Source: Phenylobacterium sp.
GTDB taxonomy: Bacteria; Pseudomonadota; Alphaproteobacteria; Caulobacterales; Caulobacteraceae
Length of the DNA: 64,000 bases
Direction: 5' to 3'
Assembly (NCBI RefSeq): GCF_004299445.1
Contig: NZ_SCTC01000004.1
Span: 17,732-81,731, forward strand
The position numbers were made by a program, and so were the translations under genes. Numbering within the stretch: position 1 is the stretch's first letter; each line of letters starts with the position of its first letter. Shown here piece by piece: positions 46,061-55,339 of this stretch. The notes beneath the pieces were generated by a model. The model made no database searches. It was given only the letters and a program-made list of their open reading frames with translations, and was not told where the DNA came from.

Positions 46061-48739
46061 ATGCCCAAGACGATGTTGATCGACGCAGCCCACGCGGAAG
46101 AGACGCGTGTGGTGGTCGTCGACGGGAACCGCGTTGAAGAGTTCGATTTCGAAAGCCAGAACAGAAAGCAGCTTCGAGGGAACATCTACCTCGCCAAGGT
46201 GACGCGCGTTGAGCCGTCCCTGCAGGCGGCTTTCGTCGAGTATGGCGGAAACCGCCACGGCTTCCTGGCCTTCAACGAAATCCACCCCGACTACTACCAG
46301 ATCCCCCTCGCCGACCGCGAAGCTCTGCTGCGCGAAGAGGCCGAGGACCATGACGACGACGAGCGTCCCGCCCGTGGCCGCCGCGGCAGCCGCAATGGCG
46401 ACGCCGAGGCCGAAGCCCACGGCGACGACGACGACGACACCGAAGCCCTCGGCTCGGACGACGACGACGACGTGATGGAAGAAGAGCTGGCGCGCCGCCG
46501 CCGCCGGCTGATGCGCCGCTACAAGATCCAGGAAGTGATCCGCCGGCGGCAGATCATGCTGGTGCAGGTCGTCAAGGAAGAGCGCGGCAACAAGGGCGCG
46601 GCCCTCACCACCTACCTGTCGCTGGCCGGCCGGTATGGCGTGTTGATGCCGAACACCGCCCGCGGGGGCGGCATCAGCCGCAAGATCGACACCGCCACCG
46701 ACCGCAAGCGCCTGAAGGGCGTCGTCGCCAGCCTGGCCGTGCCGCAGGGCATGGGCCTGATCGTACGCACCGCCGGCGCCAAGCGCACCAAGGCCGAGAT
46801 CAAGCGCGACTACGACTATCTGCTGCGCCTGTGGGAGAACATCCGCGAGACCACGCTGCACTCCATCGCGCCGGCGCTGATCTACGAGGAAGAAGACCTC
46901 GTGAAGCGCACGATCCGCGACCTCTATGACAAGGACATCGACGAGGTCTGGGTCGAGGGCGAGGCCGGCTACAAGGAAGCGCGTGACTTCATGCGCATGC
47001 TGATGCCGTCGCAGGCCAAGAAGGTGATGGCCTACCGCGAGCCGACGCCGCTGTTCGTCAAGCACCGGGTCGAGGACCACCTCAGCCAGATCTACTCGCC
47101 CACCGTGCCGCTGCGCTCCGGCGGCTACTTGGTGATCAACCAGACCGAAGCGCTGGTCGCCATCGACGTGAACTCGGGCCGCTCGACGCGTGAGCGCAAC
47201 ATCGAGGCCACGGCGCTCAAGACCAACCTGGAAGCGGCCGAAGAAGCCTGCCGCCAGCTGCGCCTCCGCGACCTCGCCGGCCTGATCGTCATCGACTTCA
47301 TCGACATGGATGAATCGAAGAACAACCGCGCCGTTGAGAAGAAGCTGAAGGACGCGCTGAAGGACGATCGCGCCCGGGTCCAGATGGGCAAGATCAGCCC
47401 GTTCGGCCTGATGGAGATCAGCCGCCAGCGTCGCCGCACCGGCGTCCTGGAGGGCACCACCCACGTCTGCGAGCACTGCGCGGGCACCGGCCGGGTCCGC
47501 TCGGTCGAGTCGAGCGCGCTCGCCTCGCTGCGGGCGCTGGAGATCGAGGCCCTCAAGGGCGGCGGCGAGGCGGTCCTGCGGGTTCCGCGGGCCGTCGGCC
47601 TCTACATCCTCAACGAGAAGCGCGCGCATCTGGCGCGGCTGCATGCGGCGCTGGGCCTGTTCGTCACCGTCGTCATCGAAGATGAGATGTCGCACGCCGA
47701 GCACGTCATCGAGCGCACCTCGATGGAAACCCGGCCTGACCACGTCCCGCCCGCCGTCACCTCGGCCCAGGCCTACCAGCCGCTGACCGACGACGATGAC
47801 TTCGACGACGAGGCGGTCGACGAGGACGAGGAAGAAGACGAGGACGACCTCGAGCGCGAGGATACCGACGACGATCAGGCTCATGCGCGCAATCCGCGCG
47901 AGGAGGTCGGCCGTGACGACGACGAAGGCGCCCGTCGCGGCCGTCGCCGCCGGCGTCGGGGTCGCCGCGATGGCGAAGATCGACCGGAACGCACCGGCGA
48001 GCCCCGCGGGGATCGCGAGCCTCGCCCGGCCCGCGCCGAGAGCGACGAGGACCGTGAAAGCCGCCGCCGCCGCCGTGGCCGCCGCGGCGGTCGCCGGTCG
48101 CGCGATGAGTCCCGTCCGGTCGACGCGTTCTCGTGGGTGCGCCCCTGGGTGCCCTACGGCGACGATCCCTTCGTCTGGTACGATCCCGCCGAGGACCTGA
48201 AGCCCATCGCCCCCTCCTCGACTGACCAGCCCCGCGCCGAGGCCGCTCCGGTCGCGGCCGAGGTCGCCGCCGTCGCGCCGCAGGTGAAGGCCCGCGCCGC
48301 GGACGAGGACGACATCTGGGTGGAGCTGCCCGAGGTCGAGGAAAAGCCCAAGCGCAGCCGCCGCAGCCGCAGCCGTGGCCGCGGACGCGGCGAGGAAGCT
48401 GTGGCCGACACCGCCGAGGCCGCGCCTGCGGCCGCGGAGCTGCCGTCGCCGCCCGAGCCCGAGCCTGAGGCCGAAGCCGTGGTCGTCGAGACCGTGGCCG
48501 AAGCGCCGCCGACCAAGCCGAAGCGTTCGCGCAGCCGCAAGGCCGCCGCTCCTGCTCCCGAGGCCGTCGCCGAGGCGCCTGCGCCGGAAGCGGTCGCTGA
48601 AGTGGTCGAGGTCGCTGCGCCCGCCGCGCCCGAGCCCACTCCGGAACCCGCGCCTGAGCCCACGCCCAAGGCGCCGGATCCGGCCGAGATCAGCGGCCCC
48701 GCGCCGACGCCGCGCAGAGGGTGGTGGCGACGCGGCTAA
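46061..48739 (+). CDS. rne: ribonuclease E (degradosome endonuclease)
   Basis: RNase E initiates mRNA decay and processes rRNA and tRNA. The 892-residue product has an N-terminal S1 domain interrupted at about residues 88-160 by an acidic then basic insertion (DDDDDTEALGSDDDDDVMEE, ELARRRRRLMRRYKIQEVIR), the catalytic DNase I-like region with VAIDVNSG and IVIDFIDMDE, and the Zn-link CEHC. A disordered C-terminal scaffold rich in Glu, Arg and Pro ends RRGWWRRG. In C. crescentus the S1 insertion docks RhlB and the terminal GWW peptide docks PNPase. ATG 46061 follows GGAGAG. Confidence 0.96.
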   Translation: MPKTMLIDAAHAEETRVVVVDGNRVEEFDFESQNRKQLRGNIYLAKVTRVEPSLQAAFVEYGGNRHGFLAFNEIHPDYYQIPLADREALLREEAEDHDDDERPARGRRGSRNGDAEAEAHGDDDDDTEALGSDDDDDVMEEELARRRRRLMRRYKIQEVIRRRQIMLVQVVKEERGNKGAALTTYLSLAGRYGVLMPNTARGGGISRKIDTATDRKRLKGVVASLAVPQGMGLIVRTAGAKRTKAEIKRDYDYLLRLWENIRETTLHSIAPALIYEEEDLVKRTIRDLYDKDIDEVWVEGEAGYKEARDFMRMLMPSQAKKVMAYREPTPLFVKHRVEDHLSQIYSPTVPLRSGGYLVINQTEALVAIDVNSGRSTRERNIEATALKTNLEAAEEACRQLRLRDLAGLIVIDFIDMDESKNNRAVEKKLKDALKDDRARVQMGKISPFGLMEISRQRRRTGVLEGTTHVCEHCAGTGRVRSVESSALASLRALEIEALKGGGEAVLRVPRAVGLYILNEKRAHLARLHAALGLFVTVVIEDEMSHAEHVIERTSMETRPDHVPPAVTSAQAYQPLTDDDDFDDEAVDEDEEEDEDDLEREDTDDDQAHARNPREEVGRDDDEGARRGRRRRRRGRRDGEDRPERTGEPRGDREPRPARAESDEDRESRRRRRGRRGGRRSRDESRPVDAFSWVRPWVPYGDDPFVWYDPAEDLKPIAPSSTDQPRAEAAPVAAEVAAVAPQVKARAADEDDIWVELPEVEEKPKRSRRSRSRGRGRGEEAVADTAEAAPAAAELPSPPEPEPEAEAVVVETVAEAPPTKPKRSRSRKAAAPAPEAVAEAPAPEAVAEVVEVAAPAAPEPTPEPAPEPTPKAPDPAEISGPAPTPRRGWWRRG

Positions 48740-48790
48740 CGGATTAGCATCCGGCCGGATCGGGGGGTGTCGGACTTAAGAGTGTCGAGC

Positions 48791-50179
48791 ATGAATTCCC
48801 CTTTCCGGTCGGTTTCGCGTCTGGCGTTGACGGCGGCGCTCGCCGTCGGCTTCGCCATCGCGGCGAGCCCGGCTGCGGCCCAGTCGTTGATCCGTGACAC
48901 CGAGATCGAGGAAATCCTGGCCCGGGACGCCGAGCCGATCCTGAAGGCGGCGGGCATCGACGCGAAGAGCGTCGAGATCGTCCTGATCGGCTCGAAGGAA
49001 CTGAACGCCTTCGCCGGTCCGCGGGTGATGGGCTTCAACACCGGCCTGATCCTGGAGTCCGACGACCCCAACGAGCTGCAGGGCGTCATCGCCCACGAAG
49101 TCGGCCACCTCGCCGCCGGGCACTCCGCCCGGCGTGGCGAGATGAGCTCGGCGGGCATGAAGCCCTTCCTGCTGACCATGGGCCTGGGCGTCCTGGCCGC
49201 GCTCGCGGGCTCGCCCGAGGCGGCGGCGGGTCTGGCCGGGAGCGCCAGCTACTTCGGCACCCTGGGCGCTCTGGGCTACAGCCGCGAACAGGAAGGCCGC
49301 GCCGACCAGGCGGGCGCCGCCCTGCTCGACAAGGCCGGCCTGTCGGGCAAGGGCCTCGCCGAGTTCTTCGACAACTTCCGCTACCAGGAGGTCTTCGACG
49401 AGGCGCGGCGCTTCGCCTATTTCCGCAGCCACCCGATCTCGTCCGACCGGATCGAGTCCCTGCGCCGCAAGGTCGAGGTCCAGCCCAACTACAACAAGAA
49501 GGACAGCCCCGAGGCGATGGCCGAGCACGCCGTCATGAAGGCCAAGCTGGACGGCTTCCTCAACCCCGGCGTCGCGATCACCAAGTACGACGAGAAGGCC
49601 AAGGACTATCCTTCGCGCTACGCCCGGGCCATCGCCTATTACCAGCTGAAGGAGCCCGACCGGGCCCTGAAGCTGGTGGACGCGCTTCTGCAGGAGCAGC
49701 CGACCAACCCCTACCTCTGGGAGCTCAAGGGGCAGATCCTGTTCGAGTTCGGCCGGACCGAAGAGGCTGAGGCGCCCCAGCGCAAGTCGGTCGAGCTGAA
49801 GCCCGAGGCCCCGCTGCTGCGGGTCAACCTGGGCCAGACCCTGATCGCGCTCGACGACAAGAAGAAGGTGCTCGAGGGCGTGGGCGAGCTGAAGCGCGCC
49901 CTGACCCAGGAAGAAGACAACGCCGTGGCCTGGCGCCTGCTGGCCGAGGCGCACGACAAGCTGGGCGAGGACGGCCTCGCCCGTCTGGCCACCGCCGAAT
50001 ACAACTTCTACATCGGCGACAAGCGTCAGGCCCGCGTGTTCGCCATGCGCGCCCGCGAGATGCTGACCCGCGGCACGCCCGAGTGGCGGCGCGCCACCGA
50101 CATCGTCCTGGTGGCCGAACCCACCCGCGAAGACCTGCGCGACCTGGCCCGCGAGGGCTCCGTCGCGAGCCGGCGTTGA
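48791..50179 (+). CDS. M48-family metalloprotease with TPR region (BepA-like)
   Basis: This 462-residue periplasmic zinc protease has a signal peptide (SRLALTAALAVGFAIAASPA, cut near AAAQS), the metal motif HEVGH near residue 107, the third ligand Glu in SREQEGRADQAG, and C-terminal tetratricopeptide-like helices from about residue 250. This matches the BepA/YfgC group that monitors outer-membrane protein assembly. ATG 48791 is used; eight upstream in-frame codons overlap the rne 3' region. It is followed after 31 bases by a DsbA-like gene. Confidence 0.92.
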   Translation: MNSPFRSVSRLALTAALAVGFAIAASPAAAQSLIRDTEIEEILARDAEPILKAAGIDAKSVEIVLIGSKELNAFAGPRVMGFNTGLILESDDPNELQGVIAHEVGHLAAGHSARRGEMSSAGMKPFLLTMGLGVLAALAGSPEAAAGLAGSASYFGTLGALGYSREQEGRADQAGAALLDKAGLSGKGLAEFFDNFRYQEVFDEARRFAYFRSHPISSDRIESLRRKVEVQPNYNKKDSPEAMAEHAVMKAKLDGFLNPGVAITKYDEKAKDYPSRYARAIAYYQLKEPDRALKLVDALLQEQPTNPYLWELKGQILFEFGRTEEAEAPQRKSVELKPEAPLLRVNLGQTLIALDDKKKVLEGVGELKRALTQEEDNAVAWRLLAEAHDKLGEDGLARLATAEYNFYIGDKRQARVFAMRAREMLTRGTPEWRRATDIVLVAEPTREDLRDLAREGSVASRR

Positions 50180-50210
50180 GCGCCGCCCCCCTGAGACCTA
50201 TCTGGATCCG

Positions 50211-50963
50211 ATGAAGCGCTACGCCCCCCTCGCCGTCGTCATGACGGCCGCTCTCGCCCTTTCCGCCTGCCAGAAGCAGGCTGACGCCGAGTTCGGCGCT
50301 AAGGTGCGCGCCTACCTTCTGGAACACCCCGAGGTTCTGGAGGAGATGGCGCTCAAGCTGCGGGAGAAGCAGACGCTGGCCGCGGCCAAGGCCAGCGCAG
50401 CGACGGTCAACAAGTACCGCCAGCAGCTCGAGCGCGACCCGCGCGACGTGGTGATCAACCCGAACGGCGAGTTCACCGTCGTCGAGTTCTTCGACTACCG
50501 CTGTGGCTACTGCAAGGTCGTGGCGCCCGAGATGGTCAAGCTGATGCAGGAGAACCCCGACGTCCGCTTCGTCTTCAAGGAGTTCCCGATCTTCGGCGAG
50601 GTCTCGGAGACCGCCGCACGGATCGCGCTGACCGCCGAGGGCAAGACCAAGGGGCTGCAGCTCTACAAGGCCTGGATGGAAGACCGCGGCCTCGACGAGG
50701 CGGCGCTCGACCGACACCTGATCGAGGTGGGCCTTGACCCCGCCGCCGTGCGCAAGGCCGCCGCCAGCCCGGCGATCACCGAGCAGCTCAACGACATCCG
50801 CACCCTCGCCCAAGCGCTGGGCCTGCAGGGCACCCCGGCGTTCATCATCGGCGACTATGTGATTCCCGGGGCCGATCTCGACGCCGTGAAGGCCGCGCTG
50901 GCCAAGGTGAAGGGCCAGAACCTGAAGCGGCCGCCTGCCACGGCCCCAGGCTCCCCGACGTAA
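50211..50963 (+). CDS. DsbA-family thiol:disulfide oxidoreductase, predicted lipoprotein
   Basis: This 250-residue periplasmic protein has the lipobox LSAC at the end of its signal peptide (Cys near residue 20), an N-terminal helical segment seen in many alphaproteobacterial DsbA proteins (VRAYLLEHPEVLEEMALKLR), the active site DYRCGYC and the cis-proline GTPAF. It probably oxidises or isomerises envelope disulfides. It lies 31 bases after the M48 protease gene and is likely cotranscribed, a combination that fits envelope protein quality control. Confidence 0.9.
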   Translation: MKRYAPLAVVMTAALALSACQKQADAEFGAKVRAYLLEHPEVLEEMALKLREKQTLAAAKASAATVNKYRQQLERDPRDVVINPNGEFTVVEFFDYRCGYCKVVAPEMVKLMQENPDVRFVFKEFPIFGEVSETAARIALTAEGKTKGLQLYKAWMEDRGLDEAALDRHLIEVGLDPAAVRKAAASPAITEQLNDIRTLAQALGLQGTPAFIIGDYVIPGADLDAVKAALAKVKGQNLKRPPATAPGSPT

Positions 50964-51013
50964 AGATCGGCCTCTGGTAGACTGCTTCGCGAAGAACCTC
51001 TCAGGGGAGTATG

Positions 51014-52504
51014 ATGAGCGAACGGGTCGTGGTGATCGGGGCCGGTATGGCCGGACTCTGGACGGCGATGGCGCTGGCCGGGTCGGATCGCGAGGTCGTG
51101 GTGCTGGACCGCGACCCGCCACCTCCGGAAGGCGGGGCCGACGTGGCCTTCGAGGACTGGCAGCGCCGCGGCGTCGGCCACCTGCGCCACAGCCACGCGT
51201 TCCTGGCCCGCCTGCGCACCATCGTCCGTGACCGCCACCCGGCGCTACTGGACGCCCTGCTGGAGGCCGGGTGCCGCGAGCTGGGCTTCGAGGGCGGCCT
51301 GACGCCCAAGCACAAGGAAAACTACGTCCCGGCGCCGATCGACAAAGACCTGGCGATCCTAACCAGCCGGCGCACGACGCTGGAGCTGGTGATGCGCCGC
51401 TACGCCGAGGGCCTGCCCGGCGTGACCATGCGGCCGCAGACCTTCGTGAAAGACCTGATCGTGGAGGCCGGCGCGCCGCCGCGCGTCACTGGGGTGCGCC
51501 TCGAGGACGGCAGCGAGCTCTCGGCCGACATCGTCGTCGACGCGGCGGGCCGAACCTCCAGCGCGACCGAGCATCTGGCCGCCGCCGGCGTGACGATCCC
51601 GCAGACATCCGAGCCCTGCGGCGTCATCTATTTCACCCGCCACTACCGGCTGAACCCCGGCTGCGAAGAGCCCCCGCGCACGCGGGCCGGCGCGACGGGC
51701 GACCTGGGCTACCTCAAGTTCGGGGTCTTCCCGGGCGACAACGGCTGCTTCTCGATCACCCTGTGCGCCCCCGAGGTCGAGGAGGAGATGCGCAAGGCGA
51801 TTGTCGATCCCCAGATCTTCGACGCCATCTGCCGTGAACTGCCCGGCGTCGCCCCGTGGATCGATCCCGAGCGTGCGAAGCCCACCAGCAAGGTGTTCGG
51901 CATGGGCCAGCTGGAGAGCCGCTGGCGCGAGCTGACGCCGGGCGGCAAGCCCGTCGTGCTGGGCTTCTATCCGGTCGGCGACAGCGTGGTGCGGACCAAC
52001 CCGTTGTACGGCCGGGGCTGCTCGTTCGCGGCGGTGAGCGCGTATCTGCTGGCCGACGCCCTGGCGGCGGCCCAGCATCCGGCGGCGCGCCTGATGGTCT
52101 ATCGTGACGGTCTCGAGCGCGAGCTGCGGCCCTACTACGACGTGATGCGCAAGGCCGATCAGGGCGCCATCAAGCGCGCCCGCGCCGCCCTCCTGCCGAC
52201 CGGCAAGCCCAGCCTGCGCAGCAAGGTGATGAGGAGCTTCCTGGAAGACGGCGTGTCCATCGCCATCCGCGAGGACGTCGAGCTGATGCGGGCCTTCCTG
52301 AAGGGCTTCCACATGCTGGAGCACCCCGAAGCCTGGCTGAAGAAGCCGGCAAATCTGGCGCGGATCATGAAGGTTTGGGCCCGCGGCAAGTCCCGGAACG
52401 CCGATCTCTACCCGGCCAAGGGCGGGCCTGACCGGGACGAGATGTTCGAAAAGGTCGGCGTCTCGGCCAACGCCGACCGCGAACGGCTGCAAACCGCCGC
52501 GTGA
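51014..52504 (+). CDS. FAD-dependent oxidoreductase/monooxygenase
   Basis: This 496-residue flavoprotein has an N-terminal dinucleotide motif VVVIGAGMAGLWTAMAL, a central DIVVDAAGRTSSATEHL segment, and the second FAD motif GFYPVGDSVVRTNPLYGRGCS near residue 320. The layout resembles PHBH-fold monooxygenases and geranylgeranyl-reductase-like enzymes. Two adjacent ATGs occur at 51011 and 51014; the second has better spacing from AGGGGAG. The reaction is not predictable. A hairpin terminator follows at 52506-52534. Confidence 0.82.
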   Translation: MSERVVVIGAGMAGLWTAMALAGSDREVVVLDRDPPPPEGGADVAFEDWQRRGVGHLRHSHAFLARLRTIVRDRHPALLDALLEAGCRELGFEGGLTPKHKENYVPAPIDKDLAILTSRRTTLELVMRRYAEGLPGVTMRPQTFVKDLIVEAGAPPRVTGVRLEDGSELSADIVVDAAGRTSSATEHLAAAGVTIPQTSEPCGVIYFTRHYRLNPGCEEPPRTRAGATGDLGYLKFGVFPGDNGCFSITLCAPEVEEEMRKAIVDPQIFDAICRELPGVAPWIDPERAKPTSKVFGMGQLESRWRELTPGGKPVVLGFYPVGDSVVRTNPLYGRGCSFAAVSAYLLADALAAAQHPAARLMVYRDGLERELRPYYDVMRKADQGAIKRARAALLPTGKPSLRSKVMRSFLEDGVSIAIREDVELMRAFLKGFHMLEHPEAWLKKPANLARIMKVWARGKSRNADLYPAKGGPDRDEMFEKVGVSANADRERLQTAA

Positions 52505-52505
52505 T

Positions 52506-52534
52506 CTTCCTCTCCCACGCAGTGGGAAAGGAAG
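52506..52534 (+). terminator. hairpin after the FAD oxidoreductase gene
   Basis: Arms 52506-52518 and 52522-52534 pair over 13 positions with one mismatch, loop GCA, starting two bases after the stop codon. The following sequence TTGCTC has only a weak T content, so it is probably an imperfect terminator. The TTCCTCTCCCAC motif is reminiscent of dispersed Caulobacter intergenic palindromes. Confidence 0.5.
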
Positions 52535-52604
52535 TTGCTCGGCTTGACCGCCCTGACGTAAGGGGCGTTCCCTCCCTCCCGAAGAATTCCCCGGGAGGAA
52601 CGAC

Positions 52605-54008
52605 ATGTCGGACTACAAGCTCTTGATCAACGGCGCCCTGGTGGACGGCGACGCCACGCTCGACGTGGTGAACCCGGCCACCGAGGCGGTGTTCGCCACC
52701 TGCGCCCGCGCCTCGAAGGCCCAGCTGGACCAGGCCGTCGCCGCGGCCCAGGCGGCCTTCCCGGCCTGGAGCAAGACCTCGATCGACGCGCGCCGCGCCG
52801 TGCTGCTCAAGATCGCCGACGCGATCCAGGCCAACATCAACGATCTCGCCCGGCTGCTGGTGCAGGAACAAGGCAAGCCGCTGGGCGACGCCATGGGCGA
52901 GATCTTCGGCGCCGCGGCCTTCTTCCGCTACTTCACGACGCTCAGCCTGGACGCCCGCGTGGTGAGCGATGACGCCACCAGCCGCGTCGAGGTGCGCCGC
53001 AAGCCCCTGGGCGTCGTGGGCTGCATCGTGCCCTGGAACTTCCCGATGATCCTGATGGCGTTCAAGGTCCCCGCGGCCCTGCTCGCCGGCAACACCGTCA
53101 TCGTGAAGCCCGCGCCCACCACGCCGCTCACGGCGCTGAAACTGGGCGAGATCATCAAGGACATCGTGCCGCCCGGCGTCGTGAACATCATCGCCGACAA
53201 CAACGAGCTGGGCGGCGAGATGACCAAACATCCGGGCATCCGCAAGATCAGCTTCACCGGCTCCACCGAGACCGGCAAGAAGGTGATGGCCAGCGCCGCC
53301 GACGCGCTGAAGCGCATCTCTCTCGAGCTGGGCGGCAACGACGCCCTGATCGTGCTGGACGACGTCGACCTCAAGGAAACCGCCCCCAAGGTCCTGGGCG
53401 CGGCCATGCAGAACGCCGGCCAGGTGTGCATCGCGGCCAAGCGAATCTACGTCCACGAGAGCATGTACGACGCCATGTGCGATGAGCTGGCCCGCTTGGC
53501 CGGCGAGATGGTGGTGGGCGACGGCCTGGAACAGGGCGTCCAGATGGGCCCGCTGCAGAACAAGGCCCAGTTCGAGAAGGTGCTGGGCTTCATCGAGAGC
53601 GCCAAGAAGGACGGCAAGGTCATCGCCGGCGGGGGCCGCAAGGGCGACAAGGGCTACTTCATCAACCCCACGATCGTCCGCGACATCACCGACGGCGCGA
53701 AGCTGGTCGACGAGGAGCAGTTCGGCCCGGTCATGCCGGTGATCAAGTACTCCGACCCGGCCGAAGCGGTGGCCCGCGCCAACGCCTCGATCTACGGCCT
53801 CGGCGGCTCGATCTGGGCTAAGGACACCGAGCGGGCCTGGAGCCTGGCCGAGCAGATGGAGTCGGGCTCGGTGTGGGTGAACAAGCACGCCGACCTGCAG
53901 CCCCACCTGCCCTTCGGCGGCTCGAAGTTCTCGGGCATCGGCTCCGAGCTTGGCGAGGAAGGCCTGAAGGAGTTCACCCAGGTCCAGGTCCTGAACATGG
54001 CCCGATAG
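52605..54008 (+). CDS. NAD(P)-dependent aldehyde dehydrogenase
   Basis: This 467-residue ALDH-superfamily enzyme oxidises an aldehyde to its acid. The cofactor loop is FTGSTETGKK, the catalytic Glu is in LELGGNDALIV, the catalytic Cys is in NAGQVCIAAKRIYV, and the C-terminal EEQFGPVMPV and FGGSKFSGIGSE segments are typical. GGGAGGAACGAC precedes ATG 52605. It stands alone between two hairpins. The substrate is unknown; sequence features fit broad medium-chain ALDH groups. Confidence 0.92.
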   Translation: MSDYKLLINGALVDGDATLDVVNPATEAVFATCARASKAQLDQAVAAAQAAFPAWSKTSIDARRAVLLKIADAIQANINDLARLLVQEQGKPLGDAMGEIFGAAAFFRYFTTLSLDARVVSDDATSRVEVRRKPLGVVGCIVPWNFPMILMAFKVPAALLAGNTVIVKPAPTTPLTALKLGEIIKDIVPPGVVNIIADNNELGGEMTKHPGIRKISFTGSTETGKKVMASAADALKRISLELGGNDALIVLDDVDLKETAPKVLGAAMQNAGQVCIAAKRIYVHESMYDAMCDELARLAGEMVVGDGLEQGVQMGPLQNKAQFEKVLGFIESAKKDGKVIAGGGRKGDKGYFINPTIVRDITDGAKLVDEEQFGPVMPVIKYSDPAEAVARANASIYGLGGSIWAKDTERAWSLAEQMESGSVWVNKHADLQPHLPFGGSKFSGIGSELGEEGLKEFTQVQVLNMAR

Positions 54009-54126
54009 GACTACGGAAAGCGCGGGCGGCGGCGCTGTGGCGCGGCCGCCCGCCGCTGCCGCCACACCGTTGTCAGCAGCCCCGCCCTAATGTCTCGCCG
54101 ACGGCAGACATGAGGGAGACCCGCCG

Positions 54127-54519
54127 ATGCTCACCGGGCGTTGCCACTGCGGCGCGATCACCTACGAGATGACCGAACAGACGGTCCATCACGCCCTGTG
54201 CCACTGCACCGACTGCCGCCGTTCGGCCGGCGCGCCGATGGTGGCCTGGGGCATGGTCCCCGCCGACCAGATCGCCATCCACGGCGCGACCCACGTGTAC
54301 GCCTCGTCCGAACACGGCCGCCGCCACTTCTGCCCCGCCTGCGGTACGGGCCTGTTCTACACGAACGAAGAGGTCTTCCCCGGCCTCATCGACGTCCAGA
54401 CCGCCACCCTCGACGACCCAGGCGCCCTGCAGCCCACCGCCCAAATCCAGGTCGCCGAACGCATCGAGTGGATGGCCAACGCCCACGACCTCCCCGCCTT
54501 CGACCGCTATCCCGGCTGA
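54127..54519 (+). CDS. GFA (glutathione-dependent formaldehyde-activating) family protein
   Basis: This 130-residue zinc-binding protein has its cysteines in the expected places: GRCHCGA at the start, ALCHCTDCRRSAGAP in the middle, and FCPACGTGLFY later. Despite the family name, most members have no demonstrated activity with formaldehyde, although some conjugate small molecules with glutathione. It sits downstream of the aldehyde dehydrogenase gene with a 118-bp gap and ends at a strong hairpin. Confidence 0.85.
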   Translation: MLTGRCHCGAITYEMTEQTVHHALCHCTDCRRSAGAPMVAWGMVPADQIAIHGATHVYASSEHGRRHFCPACGTGLFYTNEEVFPGLIDVQTATLDDPGALQPTAQIQVAERIEWMANAHDLPAFDRYPG

Positions 54520-54520
54520 G

Positions 54521-54551
54521 CTTACCTCCCCCGCGAGCGGCGGGAGGTAAG
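54521..54551. terminator. hairpin in convergent gap after the GFA gene
   Basis: CTTACCTCCC (54521-54530) pairs with 54542-54551, and the interior adds CCGC/GCGG with a single bulged base. It starts two bases after the GFA stop. The remaining convergent gap to 54750 shows nothing I recognise. Confidence 0.55.
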
Positions 54552-54750
54552 GGGCCCGGTCGCCCCCAGCGAAGACCGACATCGGGACGGGATCTTTGGA
54601 AGGTCATCTGCTGCGGGGGCGGATGGCGAACACTCGTGGTGCTATCGGCGCTGGATGAATGGGAAGCCGTGGAGCAAGTTGAAGAGCCGCGTCGAGGCTC
54701 CTTGGCCTGTTGTCGCTGCAACGAGGGGCCGGCGTTCCAGGTCGAGCAAC

Positions 54751-55179
54751 CTATCGCCGCCGCCGCTGCGCCACCATCGGATGCAGCAGACCGCCGTGAT
54801 AGGTCACGGCCCCGCACATCCGGTCCGCCGCGGCTGAAAGCGCCGCATTGTAGGTTACGTCGCCCTCGCGCGATCCCACGACCATCCGCACCGTCTGGCC
54901 GCTGACGGTCAGGCTTCGCACCACGACCGGCGCGGTTCGCACGGGTGTCAGGGTCCCGGCATAGCGGCCGTCGAGCCAGCCGACCGTCAGCAGGCCGAAG
55001 CTCGGGATGCCGCCCACGTCCATATAGACGTCCCACAATCCAGTCAGGTCGGGTTCGCCGGTCGGCGCCGCGGCGCTGGGCCCGCAGGTCGTCTTCAGAA
55101 CCGTGGCGTCCTGCGCCAAGCCCGCGGCGGGAACCGCGGTGACGAACATGAGGGCGCAGGCAAAAAGTCGTTGTCGCAT
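54751..55179 (-). CDS. small secreted protein of unknown function
   Basis: This 142-residue protein has a signal peptide (RLFACALMFVTAVPAAGLAQ). The mature part contains LTGLWDVYMDVGGIPSFGLL and DGRYAGTLTPVRTAPVV, which look like a small lipocalin-like or beta-barrel fold of the kind found in proteins measuring product formation. A GREGDVTY-like strand (SREGDVTYNAAL) follows, and it ends in Arg residues. Two cysteines (TTCGP and RMCGA) could form a disulfide. ATG 55179 has GGAGA upstream. I do not recognise the family. Confidence 0.68.
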   Translation of the reverse strand: MRQRLFACALMFVTAVPAAGLAQDATVLKTTCGPSAAAPTGEPDLTGLWDVYMDVGGIPSFGLLTVGWLDGRYAGTLTPVRTAPVVVRSLTVSGQTVRMVVGSREGDVTYNAALSAAADRMCGAVTYHGGLLHPMVAQRRRR

Positions 55180-55339
55180 CTGATCTCCGATGAGGCTGCA
55201 GAAAAGTCGCCCCGTCTCGATCAGCTCGCCTGGCCGGCGACAACGGCCGATTCCGCCAATGCCATTGGCGCGCTCAGGATTTGCGGCAATGCCACACGCC
55301 GCCCGGAGCCGTCGCGCGGACGCCGCCTCCCGCGCCCGG

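Noticed and set aside
45368..47884. 838-residue minus-strand frame across amiC and rne
   Set aside because: It is antisense to rne and spans the divergent promoter region; the composition is that of reversed acidic codons.
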